Below, in pieces: positions 1 to 8,860 of a DNA stretch of 64,000 nt. This DNA comes from Pectobacterium araliae (GTDB lineage Bacteria; Pseudomonadota; Gammaproteobacteria; Enterobacterales; Enterobacteriaceae). Below the pieces are notes generated by a model that did no database searches, had not been told where the DNA came from, and saw only the letters and a program-made list of their open reading frames with translations. How positions within the stretch are numbered: position 1 is the stretch's first letter; every line of letters starts with the position of its first letter. Where the stretch lies: the NCBI RefSeq assembly GCF_037076465.1, contig NZ_AP028908.1:1550001-1614000 (forward strand), given 5' to 3'. The position numbers were made by a program, and so were the translations under genes.

Positions 1-1
1 G

Positions 2-220
2 GCGCTGAGCGGGCTGGCGGGCGGTATCGCGGGCTGTGTCGCCGGTTGGGGGCTGGCAAAAGCGATTGGCCTGATGCTGTTTGGCGTACCGTTGAGTTTT
101 GCGTGGATCGTCATCCCTTGCGTATTGGTGATCTCGATGCTGATCGCCATTATCGGAACGTGGTTCCCGGCGCGCCGGATTGCCAAATTGTATCCGGTGG
201 AGGTGCTGTATGGGCGCTAA
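2..220 (+). CDS. ABC transporter permease, FtsX/MacB type (3' end only)
   Basis: Only the last 72 codons and the stop are present; the frame is open from base 2, so the gene starts outside the window. The residues form two hydrophobic stretches and end with the sequence PARRIAKLYPVEVLYGR, the typical C-terminus of FtsX/MacB-type permeases, where a last membrane helix is followed by PARR(A/I)..(x)P...L. The next gene, another permease of the same type, starts inside its last codons (11 bp overlap), so the two are probably translationally coupled and form a heterodimeric membrane channel with the ATPase at 1354-2070. Two such permeases, an ATPase and a thioredoxin-like lipoprotein is the arrangement of the distal part of the P19/FTR1 iron-uptake operon known from Campylobacter and Yersinia; that assignment is inference because the diagnostic upstream genes are not visible. 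Confidence 0.85.
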   Translation, partial: ALSGLAGGIAGCVAGWGLAKAIGLMLFGVPLSFAWIVIPCVLVISMLIAIIGTWFPARRIAKLYPVEVLYGR

Positions 221-1349
221 TGGCTGGATGAACAGTATGTTCTGGCGTCTGGTGTTCCGTGCGCTACGACTGCGGATGCAGCGCGTTAGCGTGGTGTTCG
301 CGGCACTGATGGTCGGGGCGGCGATTGTGACAGCCATGTCTGCCGTCTATTTCGATATCAACGCCAAAATGAGTCAGGAATTGCGCACCTTTGGCGCAAA
401 TTTTTACATTGGTCCGGCGCGGGGAAATTCACTTCCACAAAGCACATTTCAGCCAATTATCGATAACGCACCGGCTGGCTTGATCAATGCATCCAGCCCT
501 TATTTGTATGGCATGGCGCGTACGGAGCTGGAAAAAGTGGTGCTGATGGGCGTGTGGTTCGAATCACTGCGGCAGTTGGCTCCGTATTGGCAGGTCACGG
601 GTAACTGGATTGGCGTGAGCTTTGACGATCGTAATGCCATGATCGGGGTGAAGCTGGCGGAGCGGTTGAACGTCAAAGTTGGCGACAGCATCACGCTGGT
701 GGGCGACGGCGGGAAGCAGCGGTTGCAGATTAAAGGCATCGTGGAATCTGGCGATGCAACGGACAACATGCTGATCGTGAATCTGGAACTGGCGCAAAAG
801 TGGCTGGATAAAGAAGGCGCAATCAGCAATGCCCTGCTGAGCGTCAGTAACGATCTGGGGCAGGTCGATCGTTTCGCTGCACAACTTCAGCAACAGTATC
901 CGCAGTTGGAGATCCGCCCGATTCTGAAAGTGTCGGCATCGGAAGGTCAGGTGCTGAATAAAATCAAAGGGCTGATGGGGCTGGTTTCGGCGGTGATCCT
1001 CGTCTTGTCTTCACTGTGTGTGAACACCACGCTGATGGCGATTGTCGGCGAACGCGCCCGCGAGTTTGCGTTACAGAAGGCGCTGGGCGCGAGTGGACGA
1101 GACATCATCCGGCAGATGCTGGCAGAAACCGGCATTATCGCGTTGGCGGCCGTGGTGTGTGGTTCGCTGGTAGGTTATTTGCTGGCTCAGGTGCTAGGCA
1201 TGGCGGTATTCAACGCGACCATTTCGCTGCGCTTGCCAGTGTTTCCGCTCACGCTGGGGCTGTCTTTGCTGGTTGCGGCGGTTGCCGCTGTGGTTCCCAC
1301 TCGGCGGGCGATTTATGTTGAACCGGCCAAGGTTTTGAAAGGAGAGTAG
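210..1349 (+). CDS. ABC transporter permease, FtsX/MacB type
   Basis: A 379-residue inner-membrane permease. An N-terminal helix at roughly residues 22-42 is followed by a periplasmic MacB-PCD-like domain of about 200 residues (it contains 'GANFYIGPARGN' and 'VGDSITLVGDGG'), then three helices near residues 255-275, 305-325 and 340-365, ending PTRRAIYVEPAKVLKGE. This is the FtsX/LolE topology. The start at 210 is chosen because a GGTGGAGGT ribosome site sits 5-13 bases upstream and it overlaps the previous stop by 11 bp; the longer frame from 180 lacks this. It is the second of two permeases in the operon and is followed 4 bp later by the ATPase. Substrate is not evident from the protein; context suggests the accessory ABC unit of a Fet-type ferrous iron system, possibly driving periplasmic redox or export rather than import. 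Confidence is high for family, low for substrate. Confidence 0.9.
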   Translation: MGANGWMNSMFWRLVFRALRLRMQRVSVVFAALMVGAAIVTAMSAVYFDINAKMSQELRTFGANFYIGPARGNSLPQSTFQPIIDNAPAGLINASSPYLYGMARTELEKVVLMGVWFESLRQLAPYWQVTGNWIGVSFDDRNAMIGVKLAERLNVKVGDSITLVGDGGKQRLQIKGIVESGDATDNMLIVNLELAQKWLDKEGAISNALLSVSNDLGQVDRFAAQLQQQYPQLEIRPILKVSASEGQVLNKIKGLMGLVSAVILVLSSLCVNTTLMAIVGERAREFALQKALGASGRDIIRQMLAETGIIALAAVVCGSLVGYLLAQVLGMAVFNATISLRLPVFPLTLGLSLLVAAVAAVVPTRRAIYVEPAKVLKGE

Positions 1350-1353
1350 CTCG

Positions 1354-2070
1354 ATGTCTGTAGAAGTAAACGTGCAGGAAAGGATGCAGGCAGCGGAGGC
1401 GGTGATTGAAACTCGCCAGCTCTATAAACGCTTTGGTCAGGTGACCGCACTGGAAGATATCAATATCCGCATCGCACGCGGCGAATTTGTTGCGATCATG
1501 GGCGCATCTGGGTCGGGTAAAACCACGTTGATGAACATTCTTACCTGTCTGGATACGGTAAGCGAGGGGCAGGTGCTGTTGGACGGCGTCGATGCCGCTG
1601 GGCTGGACGAGGAAGGGCGACGCCAGTTCCGTGCCGATAAGATTGGTCTGGTGTTTCAACAGTTCCACCTGATTCCATTTTTGACCGCGCTGGAGAATGT
1701 GATGCTGGCGCAGCATTACCACAGCGTGGTGGATGAAGCCGCAGCGCAGCGCGTACTTGAACAGGTTGGGTTGGCGCATCGCGTGGATCACTTACCGAGC
1801 CAGCTTTCCGGCGGGGAGCAACAGCGTGTCTGTATCGCCCGCGCGCTGGTGAATGAACCTCCGGTGATTTTTGCCGATGAACCGACGGGAAATCTGGACG
1901 AAGAGAACGAACGACGGGTGCTGGATCTGCTGAAAGATTTGCATCAGCAGGGGCGCACCATTGTGATGGTGACGCACAATCCTGAGCTGGGGCGGTTTGC
2001 CGATCGTATTATCCGCCTGCAACACGGCAAGTATTTCGGTGAAGAGGTGAATCATCATGAAATGGCGTAA
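1354..2070 (+). CDS. ABC transporter ATPase, LolD/MacB type
   Basis: A 238-residue nucleotide-binding subunit. The Walker A motif GASGSGKTT lies at residues 50-58, the Q-loop in LVFQQFHL, the signature LSGGEQQR near residue 150, and Walker B with [12 protein letters not shown] near residues 168-178, a form (DEPTGNLD) typical of the LolD/MacB/FtsE branch. An AAAGGAGAG ribosome site precedes the ATG. It follows the permease by 4 bp and overlaps the downstream lipoprotein gene by 14 bp, so it belongs to one transcript with them. It would energise the two FtsX-type permeases upstream. As elsewhere in this operon, the assignment to a P19/FTR1-linked iron system is inferred from gene order only. 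Confidence 0.92.
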   Translation: MSVEVNVQERMQAAEAVIETRQLYKRFGQVTALEDINIRIARGEFVAIMGASGSGKTTLMNILTCLDTVSEGQVLLDGVDAAGLDEEGRRQFRADKIGLVFQQFHLIPFLTALENVMLAQHYHSVVDEAAAQRVLEQVGLAHRVDHLPSQLSGGEQQRVCIARALVNEPPVIFADEPTGNLDEENERRVLDLLKDLHQQGRTIVMVTHNPELGRFADRIIRLQHGKYFGEEVNHHEMA

Positions 2071-2554
2071 TGGGATTACTGCACTTTGCCTGCTGGGCGC
2101 ACTGGCGCTGAGCGGCTGTAAGGAAGAACAGGTTAGCGTCGGGGCGCAGGCTCCGGCGCTGGCGGCCTACGATCTGGCGGGGCAGCAGGTCGATCTGTCG
2201 CGCTGGCAGGGGAAAAGCGTCTATCTGAATTTCTGGTCGTCGGGCTGTGGCGGCTGCATGATTGAAATGGGGGCGCTGGAGAAGCTGAACAAGGAATACG
2301 GTGATAAAGTGGTCGTTGTGGCGGTGAACACCGATCCTGACGGCGTGGATATCACCTCGATGCTGGCGCACCATAACGTGACGTATCCGGTGGTGCGCGA
2401 TCAGTTGGGTATAACCAAAGAACGCTATCAGGTCAGCGGCACGCCAACCTCATTTATTATTGATGCGAACGGCAAGGTAACCGATCAGCATCAGGGCGCA
2501 AGGGATGAAGCGCAACTGACAGCACTGTTTCAGAAGCTGGCAAGCCGGACATAA
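2057..2554 (+). CDS. TlpA/ResA-like thioredoxin-fold lipoprotein
   Basis: A 165-residue thiol-disulfide protein anchored in the cell envelope. A lipoprotein signal with lipobox LSGC places the acylated cysteine at residue 21. The redox motif is CGGC at residues 64-67 (after FWSSG), rather than CxPC, and the cis-proline loop is seen in 'GTPTSFIID'. Length and fold match the AhpC/TSA-Redoxin group of TlpA-like proteins. It starts inside the 3' end of the ATPase gene (14 bp overlap). In P19/FTR1-type iron operons one or two such periplasmic thioredoxins close the operon and are thought to act in redox handling of iron or of system cysteines; here that role is inferred from position. No clear terminator is seen between its stop and the convergent gene. 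Confidence 0.88.
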   Translation: MKWRNGITALCLLGALALSGCKEEQVSVGAQAPALAAYDLAGQQVDLSRWQGKSVYLNFWSSGCGGCMIEMGALEKLNKEYGDKVVVVAVNTDPDGVDITSMLAHHNVTYPVVRDQLGITKERYQVSGTPTSFIIDANGKVTDQHQGARDEAQLTALFQKLASRT

Positions 2555-2585
2555 CAACCGACTTGCCTTATTTCCTCACTGGCCT

Positions 2586-3563
2586 TCACTCTGCCCGTGA
2601 AACCGGCACCTGCACTTCTACCACGACAGGTTCCGGTTTCACCCGCATGGCATAAATTACGCCAACAATCAGGCAGGTGATGCCACAGAACGTCAACAAC
2701 GGCGGCCAGGATTGCCGGATGATGAAGGCATAGGTCAGTCCAGCCAGTGTTTCAAACACAATCAATGGTCCTACCAGCACCGTCGGCAGACGCTGGCTGG
2801 CTTCGTTCCAGAACAGCGTGCCGATCCACGAACAAAACAACCCAATCGCCAGCATCAGCGGGATGAAAACTTCAGGCCGTGGGCCGAACGGCTGCGTAAA
2901 CGTGCTATCCGTTAGCGCCAGATGGCCGCACACCAATATATAACCCAACAGCGCCAGCGGTAGCGTGACCAGACCTTGCGCCGTGGCCCAGGTCGTCGGT
3001 GTATTGCCTTTGTGGTCGCGCAGCCAGCGGGCGTTACGCAGCGGATACCAGGTCCAGCAAATGACTGCGCAAAATGCCATCGCAATACCGCTGGCGTAAC
3101 GCCATAAATCGAATTCAACGGTGGTTCCTTTCAGTTCGGCAATATTGACGCAGACCAATCCGGCGGCAATCAGCAGCAGCGAGGGCAACAGCCGACGCCA
3201 GGCCACGCGGCCATCACGCTTGCTGTACAGCACATTCGCGGTGACGGAAATCACCACGGGTAGCGTGCCAATAATCATTGTCGAGATCGGTGCGCCCGTG
3301 CGCTGAATCGCGCTGGCGAGCAGAAAGTAGTACAGCAGATTGCCGATAATCGTAAGCTTCGTGGCTTCCAGCCAGTCGCTGCGGGTTAACTGGCGCAGAC
3401 GACGGCGATCGAGCCACGCCAGCGGTAAGGCGATCAGCCCAAAAGCCAGATAGCGCCCGGTGGACTGCAAAGCGGCAGAGTAGTCCGGTACGATCAAGGG
3501 GCCGACGAAAATCAGTCCCCACATCAGCCCGGCGGCAAGCGCAAATAAAACACCAATCAGCAT
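2586..3563 (-). CDS. EamA/DMT-family transporter
   Basis: A 325-residue inner-membrane protein with about ten predicted helices, beginning with a short cytoplasmic tip and 'ALAAGLMWGLIFVGP', and carrying two EamA-like halves. The second half contains 'LPTVLVGPLIVFETLAGLTYAFI', typical of drug/metabolite exporters. It ends in a short charged tail. The family exports small metabolites, amino acids or drugs; no substrate can be read from the sequence. It lies downstream of, and on the same strand as, an AraC-type regulator at 3660-4493 with a 96-bp gap, so the regulator may control it. The ribosome site before the ATG is weak. Confidence 0.85.
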   Translation of the reverse strand: MLIGVLFALAAGLMWGLIFVGPLIVPDYSAALQSTGRYLAFGLIALPLAWLDRRRLRQLTRSDWLEATKLTIIGNLLYYFLLASAIQRTGAPISTMIIGTLPVVISVTANVLYSKRDGRVAWRRLLPSLLLIAAGLVCVNIAELKGTTVEFDLWRYASGIAMAFCAVICWTWYPLRNARWLRDHKGNTPTTWATAQGLVTLPLALLGYILVCGHLALTDSTFTQPFGPRPEVFIPLMLAIGLFCSWIGTLFWNEASQRLPTVLVGPLIVFETLAGLTYAFIIRQSWPPLLTFCGITCLIVGVIYAMRVKPEPVVVEVQVPVSRAE

Positions 3564-3659
3564 GATAAACCCGTTTGTTCACAATATTTCATCGCGCCAG
3601 TCTAGGGAGAGTCGGCAACGAATTATTGTAGGATATTGCTGTTTATTATCAGAAGGGGA

Positions 3660-4493
3660 CTAGCGCTGAATTGGATAAACCTGCTTTTGATAGCGAATCG
3701 GTGTGACGCCGTAGCGCTGGGCAAACGTGCGGGTCAGATGTGCCTGATCGGTCAACCCGACGGCGACGGCGACATGGGCGGCCGCCATACCCTGTGCCAG
3801 GCGTTGCTTGGCTTCATACAATCGAATCGCCATCAGCATCTGGTGTGGCGTCACATGAAACTGGGCTTTGAACTGGCGTAGGAAATGATACGGACTGAGG
3901 GAAACCAGCGCTGCCAGCTCTTTTAAGGTGATCGTGTGGGCGAAATTCTCCCGCAGATAGGCTTTCACCACATCAAAGCGATGGAGCGGTTCAACAATTT
4001 GACGCTGTGCAATACGCGCATGGGGGCGGAAAAGCGCAATCAGCGACAGCAGCAAACTCTCACTCGCCAAGGGATCGGTCGTCTGCCACATGGCGGCTAG
4101 CGTCATAGCCAGTTGGCGTGCGGTCGCAGGATCGTGGCGCACGACGTCGGTAAACCACCAGCCTTTCTCGCCGGAGACGTTTTCCAGCACATCGGGCGGA
4201 ATGTAGATCATACGATAGCGCCAGCCGTCTTCCGTGGCGGACTCCCCCGTGTGTAATTCATCAGGGTTCATCAACACTAACGAATCGGCAGGCGCAATGT
4301 GCCTGGCACCACGATAACGGAATTGCTCTGCACCAGCGTCAATGGTGCCGATGCCAAACGCTTCGTGCGTGTGTGGTTCAAAGGCATAGCGGCAGACATG
4401 CGCATGGTAAAGCTCGATGCTGGGCAGCGTCGGCAAGCGCCGAAACTGGGCATAGTCTCTTTCATCGGTAAAGTGTTCCGGTACGCCCTGCAT
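3660..4493 (-). CDS. AraC-family transcriptional regulator with cupin sensor domain
   Basis: A 277-residue regulator. The N-terminal half has the AraC cupin pattern: 'FEPHTHEAFGIGTI' with the HTHE metal/ligand-type motif, then 'LMNPDELHTGE'. The C-terminal half holds two helix-turn-helix units, the first around 'TLKELAALVSLSPYHFLRQFKAQF' (cut here for brevity) and the second around 'HVAVAVGLTDQAHLTRTFAQRYG'. The start at 4493 was chosen because it has an AAGGTGG ribosome site 6 bases upstream; the frame stays open another 59 codons to 4670 but that extension is not AraC-like. Such regulators typically sense a small molecule and control an adjacent transporter; here the downstream EamA transporter on the same strand is the natural candidate target (inference). 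Confidence 0.88.
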   Translation of the reverse strand: MQGVPEHFTDERDYAQFRRLPTLPSIELYHAHVCRYAFEPHTHEAFGIGTIDAGAEQFRYRGARHIAPADSLVLMNPDELHTGESATEDGWRYRMIYIPPDVLENVSGEKGWWFTDVVRHDPATARQLAMTLAAMWQTTDPLASESLLLSLIALFRPHARIAQRQIVEPLHRFDVVKAYLRENFAHTITLKELAALVSLSPYHFLRQFKAQFHVTPHQMLMAIRLYEAKQRLAQGMAAAHVAVAVGLTDQAHLTRTFAQRYGVTPIRYQKQVYPIQR

Positions 4494-4853
4494 GCTGCCA
4501 CCTTGTCGCTGATTCTGACCGTCATCATAGCAGCGATAGCACGCCAGCTTGAAGGAGAACGCTCTATTAGGATGCGAGGAAAGACTGAAAACGGGAATAA
4601 AGCGCCGAGGTAAATAGATCATAAAGGCATAAATCATAGCGAAATGGTTGATTGGTGCGGTGTGTAACATAAATGGGTTTTTATTTAAATATTTGATTTT
4701 GCTGTTTATATATATTCCTTGTTAGGTAATCTCTCTTGGTAGACATACCGTTAGTATAAAAAAATATAATCAACTCCATTTGCTTATTTGTTCTGTCTCT
4801 CATTCCTTGGATCAATGTTGTTATCTGTAATAAAAAGAGCAAAGGAGTGAAAG
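4494..4853. other. AT-rich divergent intergenic region
   Basis: About 360 bp separate the AraC regulator (minus) and cbl (plus). It is markedly AT-rich, with runs such as TTTATTTAAATATTTGATTTT near 4680. No protein-like frame is convincing, although the AraC frame remains open to 4670. Promoters for both genes must lie here, but no single -35/-10 pair stands out. Confidence 0.5.
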
Positions 4854-5807
4854 GTGAACTTTCAGCAACTGAAAATTATTCGTGAATCAGCACGGTGCAA
4901 CTACAACCTGACCGAGGTAGCGAATACGCTGTTTACCTCTCAATCCGGCGTGAGTCGTCACATCCGCGAGCTGGAAGAAGAGCTGGGGATTGAAATCTTT
5001 ATCCGTCGGGGTAAGCGCCTGTTAGGCATGACCGAGCCGGGAAAAGAGCTACTGGTGGTGGCAGAGCGCATTCTGAATGACGCCAGCAACATTCGTCGGT
5101 TAGCGAATGTTTTCACCAATAACGATACTGGGCAACTGGTGATCGCGACCACGCATACGCAGGCGCGTTACAGCCTGCCGCCGGTGATTAAAGCTTTCCG
5201 TTCTTTGTATCCACAGGTGCGTCTGGTATTGAATCAGGGCACGCCGGATGAAATTGTGGCGATGCTTCATTCCGGCGAAGCCGATATCGGCATTGCCAGC
5301 GAACAATTGATTAACGATCCCTCACTGGCGGCGTTCTCCTATTACCGCTGGCACCATTCGGTGATTGTACCGGAGCATCATCCGCTGACGCAGGTGCCGG
5401 TGATTACGCTGGAGATGTTGAATGCGGAGCCGCTGATTACCTATCGTCAGGGGATTACCGGTCGTTCGCGTTTGGATCGTGCGTTTCAGGCAGTCGGCAT
5501 GTCACCGGATATTACGCTGAGCGCGCAGGATTCGGATGTGATTAAAACCTATGTTGAACTGGGGCTTGGCGTCGGGATTGTGGCTGATATGTCATACGAT
5601 CCCGTGCGTGACAATGGTCTGGTACGGTTGAATGCCGAGCATCTGTTTGAGGCCAATACGGTCTGGTTGGGGCTAAAAAAGGGTCAGTTACAGCGTAACT
5701 ACGCCTGGAAATTTATTCAGCTGTGTAATACAGAGCTCTCGCTGGATGATATTAAAGACAAGGTATTCTCGGATAACGATGAAGCGGTGATTGACTACCA
5801 AATCTGA
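4854..5807 (+). CDS. cbl: LysR-type sulfur-starvation regulator Cbl
   Basis: A 317-residue CysB/Cbl-type activator. The winged helix-turn-helix spans about residues 5-65 with 'NLTEVANTLFTSQSGVSRH' and 'FIRRGKRLLGMTEPG'; the effector domain contains the family signatures 'TTHTQARYSLP', 'ITYRQGITGRSRLD' and 'SAQDSDVIKTYV', and the protein ends in DYQI exactly as E. coli Cbl does. The start is a GTG at 4854 preceded by an AGGAG site 6 bases upstream. In E. coli Cbl works under CysB control to switch on ssu and tau genes for sulfonate use when sulfate is scarce. Here it lies about 4 kb from an Ssu/Tau-like gene cluster, which makes that cluster its likely target (inference). Length and sequence are standard for the family. 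Confidence 0.93.
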   Translation: MNFQQLKIIRESARCNYNLTEVANTLFTSQSGVSRHIRELEEELGIEIFIRRGKRLLGMTEPGKELLVVAERILNDASNIRRLANVFTNNDTGQLVIATTHTQARYSLPPVIKAFRSLYPQVRLVLNQGTPDEIVAMLHSGEADIGIASEQLINDPSLAAFSYYRWHHSVIVPEHHPLTQVPVITLEMLNAEPLITYRQGITGRSRLDRAFQAVGMSPDITLSAQDSDVIKTYVELGLGVGIVADMSYDPVRDNGLVRLNAEHLFEANTVWLGLKKGQLQRNYAWKFIQLCNTELSLDDIKDKVFSDNDEAVIDYQI

Positions 5808-5833
5808 GCCGCGACACACTTTCCTAACCTGAT

Positions 5834-5861
5834 GCCCAGCCAGCATTTTTTCTAGCTGGGC
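5834..5861 (+). terminator. Possible terminator after cbl
   Basis: GCCCAGC (5834-5840) pairs with GCTGGGC (5855-5861) around a T-rich loop, 27 bp after the cbl stop. There is no U-run directly after the stem, so termination strength is doubtful. Confidence 0.45.
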
Positions 5862-6230
5862 GGATGTCTTCCTTTCTGTATCGTTGCGATTTTTTGCCAC
5901 GTGACGCCAGCCGTTTTCTGTTCTTGATTCAGCATAAATATGATTTATCGTGCCGATAATCTGCTTGATCTAATCGTGGTGGAATAGTAGCATTCCTGCC
6001 ATAACAATAACTTATGTGATTGTTTTTGTTAAGCGATACAAATAGTTGCGCGTTTTTATTGAATAATTATGTTAACGGATTTTGTGTCGCAGTAGAAAAA
6101 TAACGATAGCAACCAGTCAAATATTCTTACTAGTCAATCACCTCCACGTTGATTTTTTCGGTTCGTATTGCGCCGGAGTCGCGCTAGCGCCATGTTTGTG
6201 ATGGCGGGGAGTTTAAAACGGAAAATGACG
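5862..6230. other. Intergenic region upstream of gltP
   Basis: About 370 bp without a credible gene. The central part (5930-6130) is AT-rich and presumably carries the gltP promoter. A TGTGATTG half-site near 6014 recalls a CRP half-site, but no matching second half was found. Confidence 0.4.
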
Positions 6231-7547
6231 ATGAAAACACAAAAAATCAGCCTTGCCTGGCAAATCCTTATTGCGTTGGTTCTTGGTATAGCACTCGGTG
6301 CCGTGCTGCATGAACAGCAGGAAAGTCGCCAGTGGCTCATCAGCAATATTCTCAGCCCTGCGGGCGACATCTTTATCCGCCTGATTAAAATGATTGTTGT
6401 CCCCATTGTTATTGCCACCCTGATTGTCGGGATTGCGGGTGTAGGAGATGCCAAAAAGCTCGGACGTATTGGCTTCAAAACTATCCTCTATTTTGAAATC
6501 ATCACGACAGTGGCGATTATCCTGGGCATCACGCTAGCCAACCTCTTCCAACCGGGTCATGGCATTGACATGTCGACGCTGACAGCCGTTGATATCTCGC
6601 AGTATCAAAAGACAACGGAGCAGGTGCAGAGTGGGTCACATAGTCTGGTTGGCACGATACTGTCGCTGATTCCGCCGAATATTTTCGCGGCAATGGCGCG
6701 TGGTGACATGTTGCCGATCATCTTCTTCTCGGTGCTGTTTGGTTTGGGTTTGTCTTCGTTGCCTAAAGAACATCGTGACCCGCTGCTGAACGTCTTTCGT
6801 GGCGTGTCGGAAACCATGTTTAAAGTGACACACATGATCATGCGTTATGCCCCGATTGGGGTGTTTGCGCTGATTTCCGTTACGGTTGCCAACTTCGGTT
6901 TCGCTTCGCTGTGGCCATTGGCTAAGTTGGTGATGCTGGTTTACGCGGCGATTTTCTTCTTCGGGTTGGTCGTGCTCGGTGCGGTGGCGCGGTTGTGCAA
7001 GCTGCGTATTACGGTGTTGATTCGTATCCTGAAAGATGAACTGATCCTCGCGTATTCCACCGCCAGCTCAGAAACCGTGCTGCCACGCATCATCGAAAAA
7101 ATGGAAGCCTATGGTGCGCCGAAATCGATTACCAGCTTCGTCGTTCCGACTGGCTACTCCTTTAATCTCGATGGTTCGACGCTGTACCAGAGTATTGCGG
7201 CCATCTTTATCGCGCAGCTATACGGCATCGACCTGTCGATTGGGCAGGAGATCGTACTGGTGTTGACGCTGATGCTGACGTCCAAAGGCATTGCGGGCGT
7301 ACCGGGTGTGTCGTTTGTCGTGCTGCTCGCCACGTTGGGCAGCGTTGGTATTCCGCTGGAAGGCCTGGCATTTATTGCGGGCGTTGACCGTATCCTCGAC
7401 ATGGCGCGTACGGCACTTAATGTGGTGGGGAATGCGCTGGCGGTGCTGGTGATTGCCAAGTGGGAACACCAGTTCGATGAAAAGAAAGCACAGGCCTATG
7501 AGCGTGAGCTAAAAGGGATAAGTACACAGCCTGCTCAGCAGGGATAG
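6231..7547 (+). CDS. gltP: Glutamate/aspartate:proton symporter GltP
   Basis: A 438-residue dicarboxylate/amino acid:cation symporter. From the first residues (MKTQKISLAWQILIAL) to the C-terminal 'NALAVLVIAKWEHQF' it follows E. coli GltP (437 residues) almost throughout. Diagnostic transport-core motifs are the serine-rich loop 'STASSETVLPRI', 'GYSFNLDGSTLYQ' and 'SKGIAGVPGVSFVVLLATLGS'. It imports L-glutamate and L-aspartate with protons across the inner membrane. The ATG at 6231 is chosen to match the family length; an alternative ATG at 6225 would add two residues, and the upstream open frame is not homologous. It lies alone between cbl and the hydroxyacid dehydrogenase, and ends at a strong hairpin. 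Confidence 0.95.
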   Translation: MKTQKISLAWQILIALVLGIALGAVLHEQQESRQWLISNILSPAGDIFIRLIKMIVVPIVIATLIVGIAGVGDAKKLGRIGFKTILYFEIITTVAIILGITLANLFQPGHGIDMSTLTAVDISQYQKTTEQVQSGSHSLVGTILSLIPPNIFAAMARGDMLPIIFFSVLFGLGLSSLPKEHRDPLLNVFRGVSETMFKVTHMIMRYAPIGVFALISVTVANFGFASLWPLAKLVMLVYAAIFFFGLVVLGAVARLCKLRITVLIRILKDELILAYSTASSETVLPRIIEKMEAYGAPKSITSFVVPTGYSFNLDGSTLYQSIAAIFIAQLYGIDLSIGQEIVLVLTLMLTSKGIAGVPGVSFVVLLATLGSVGIPLEGLAFIAGVDRILDMARTALNVVGNALAVLVIAKWEHQFDEKKAQAYERELKGISTQPAQQG

Positions 7548-7578
7548 TTCTGGCAACAAGAAGCTGGCAAGAAAAAGA

Positions 7579-7614
7579 GAAACGGGTGCATTGATTATTC
7601 GATGCACCCGTTTC
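7579..7614. terminator. Strong hairpin between convergent gltP and the dehydrogenase gene
   Basis: A perfect 13-bp stem (GAAACGGGTGCAT at 7579-7591 with its complement at 7602-7614) and a 10-base loop. On the minus strand the stem is followed by a CTCTTTTTCTT tract, so it best serves the minus-strand gene; it may also stop gltP transcription. Confidence 0.8.
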
Positions 7615-7639
7615 CATTTGGAATGAATGGCGATGCTCA

Positions 7640-8743
7640 CTATGCCGCGTGGCTGTTGATCGTATTCTCTTCCAGCGTTTGTGTTCGCCATAGCGCCTGT
7701 TCAATACGTTCGGCATCCGTTGCGAAAGGCAGACGGGCGGCAATTTTCGGTGCAATTTTCACGTTCTGCGCAATACTTTCAACTAATTGTTGGCGTTCAC
7801 TCAGGCCAAGGGCACTCAGCGTCATTGGGCTACCGTAGCGACGTAACTGTGAGAACAGCTCTTCGCGGTCGGTGTCGTTATCGTGCTCCAGAAACGCCTG
7901 TGCGGCCAAACCAAAACCCACTTTCTCGCCATGCAGCCAGTCATGCAGTTCCGGCAGACGTGTCATACTGTTGTGAATGGCATGGGCGACGCCGATACGC
8001 GGCACCTCATCTTTCATGCTGTTTGCCACGCCAGCCAGTGCGATAACGGCGTCGATTACGCGGCGTAGGGCTGGCGTGATCAAACCTTGCTCATTATCCG
8101 CAAGGGCCTGCTCGCCGTATGCATTAAATGTGTCCACGGCCAGCCGTGCCGCCTGCGCTTTAAGCGCCAACGCCAGCCCATCATCGCCGTGACGCAAATA
8201 AGGCTGAAATTCGTACCACTTTGCCAGCGCATCCACGATACCGGCTTTGAGATAGCGTGGAGGGCTGTGGGCGATAATCTCGCTGTCTACCAGCACCCAT
8301 AGGGGTAAGCGCGTCAGTGGAAAGGGGCCGTTGTGTGCGCCACTGTCACTGTAAATCACACTGATCGGCGACCAGGCGGCACAGGTCGCGGCAATCGTCG
8401 GTACGGTGATGACAGGGAACTGCCCCAGAATGTCACCGACGGCTTTGGCTGCATCCAGCACGCGCCCGCCGCCAATGCCTAAAATCAGTTCTGCGCCGAA
8501 TGTTCGTGCCTGTGCGGTCAGCGCTTCTATCGCTGGTTTGGTGCAATCACCCGGCAAAAATTCGACCTGATACCGTAGGCTATGTTCATTGAGACTGCGC
8601 TCGACGGCATCGGCTGTCTTTTCCCACGCCTGCGAGCTGGTCACAATCAACAACGTGCTGGCGTGAGGGGCAACATAGTCGCCGACAGAACGAATGACGC
8701 CATCACGATTCAGATAGGTTTGTGGCGCTTGTATTGCAATCAT
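7640..8743 (-). CDS. Iron-containing alcohol dehydrogenase family, HcxA/YbdH-like
   Basis: A 367-residue NAD(P)-dependent dehydrogenase of the glycerol dehydrogenase branch. The nucleotide-binding motif is 'ILGIGGGRVLDAAKAVG' (residues about 93-109). The metal site region contains 'GIVDALAKWYEF', with further histidines in 'VAHAIHNSM' and 'ELHDWLHGEKVGFG', the usual Fe-ADH pattern. E. coli YbdH (HcxA) is the closest remembered relative; it reduces 2-oxoacids to 2-hydroxyacids. The gene lies downstream of the SsuABC-like operon on the same strand but behind a terminator-like hairpin at 8817-8855, so it may have its own promoter. The presence of an HcxB-like (Ldh_2) gene at 11949 in the same cluster suggests shared 2-hydroxyacid chemistry. 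Function is inferred from family. Confidence 0.8.
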   Translation of the reverse strand: MIAIQAPQTYLNRDGVIRSVGDYVAPHASTLLIVTSSQAWEKTADAVERSLNEHSLRYQVEFLPGDCTKPAIEALTAQARTFGAELILGIGGGRVLDAAKAVGDILGQFPVITVPTIAATCAAWSPISVIYSDSGAHNGPFPLTRLPLWVLVDSEIIAHSPPRYLKAGIVDALAKWYEFQPYLRHGDDGLALALKAQAARLAVDTFNAYGEQALADNEQGLITPALRRVIDAVIALAGVANSMKDEVPRIGVAHAIHNSMTRLPELHDWLHGEKVGFGLAAQAFLEHDNDTDREELFSQLRRYGSPMTLSALGLSERQQLVESIAQNVKIAPKIAARLPFATDAERIEQALWRTQTLEENTINSHAA

Positions 8744-8816
8744 GTTTGCGATCTCTCATCTCTGTGGGAAAAGACAAATCAGTTGTAACAGCGATAGGGA
8801 GCGTCGCAAAAGAACA

Positions 8817-8855
8817 ATTCTGGCTATGAATGGGCAGATTTTGCATAACCAGAAT
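8817..8855 (-). terminator. Terminator of the SsuABC-like operon
   Basis: ATTCTGGCTATG (8817-8828) pairs with CATAACCAGAAT (8844-8855) with one mismatch. Read on the minus strand it lies just after the permease stop and is followed by TGTTCTTTTG, a moderately U-rich tail. Confidence 0.6.
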
Positions 8856-8860
8856 GACGT

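Noticed and set aside
1249..1791. 180-codon minus-strand open frame
   Set aside because: Antisense to the ABC permease and ATPase genes; the plus-strand motifs are unambiguous.
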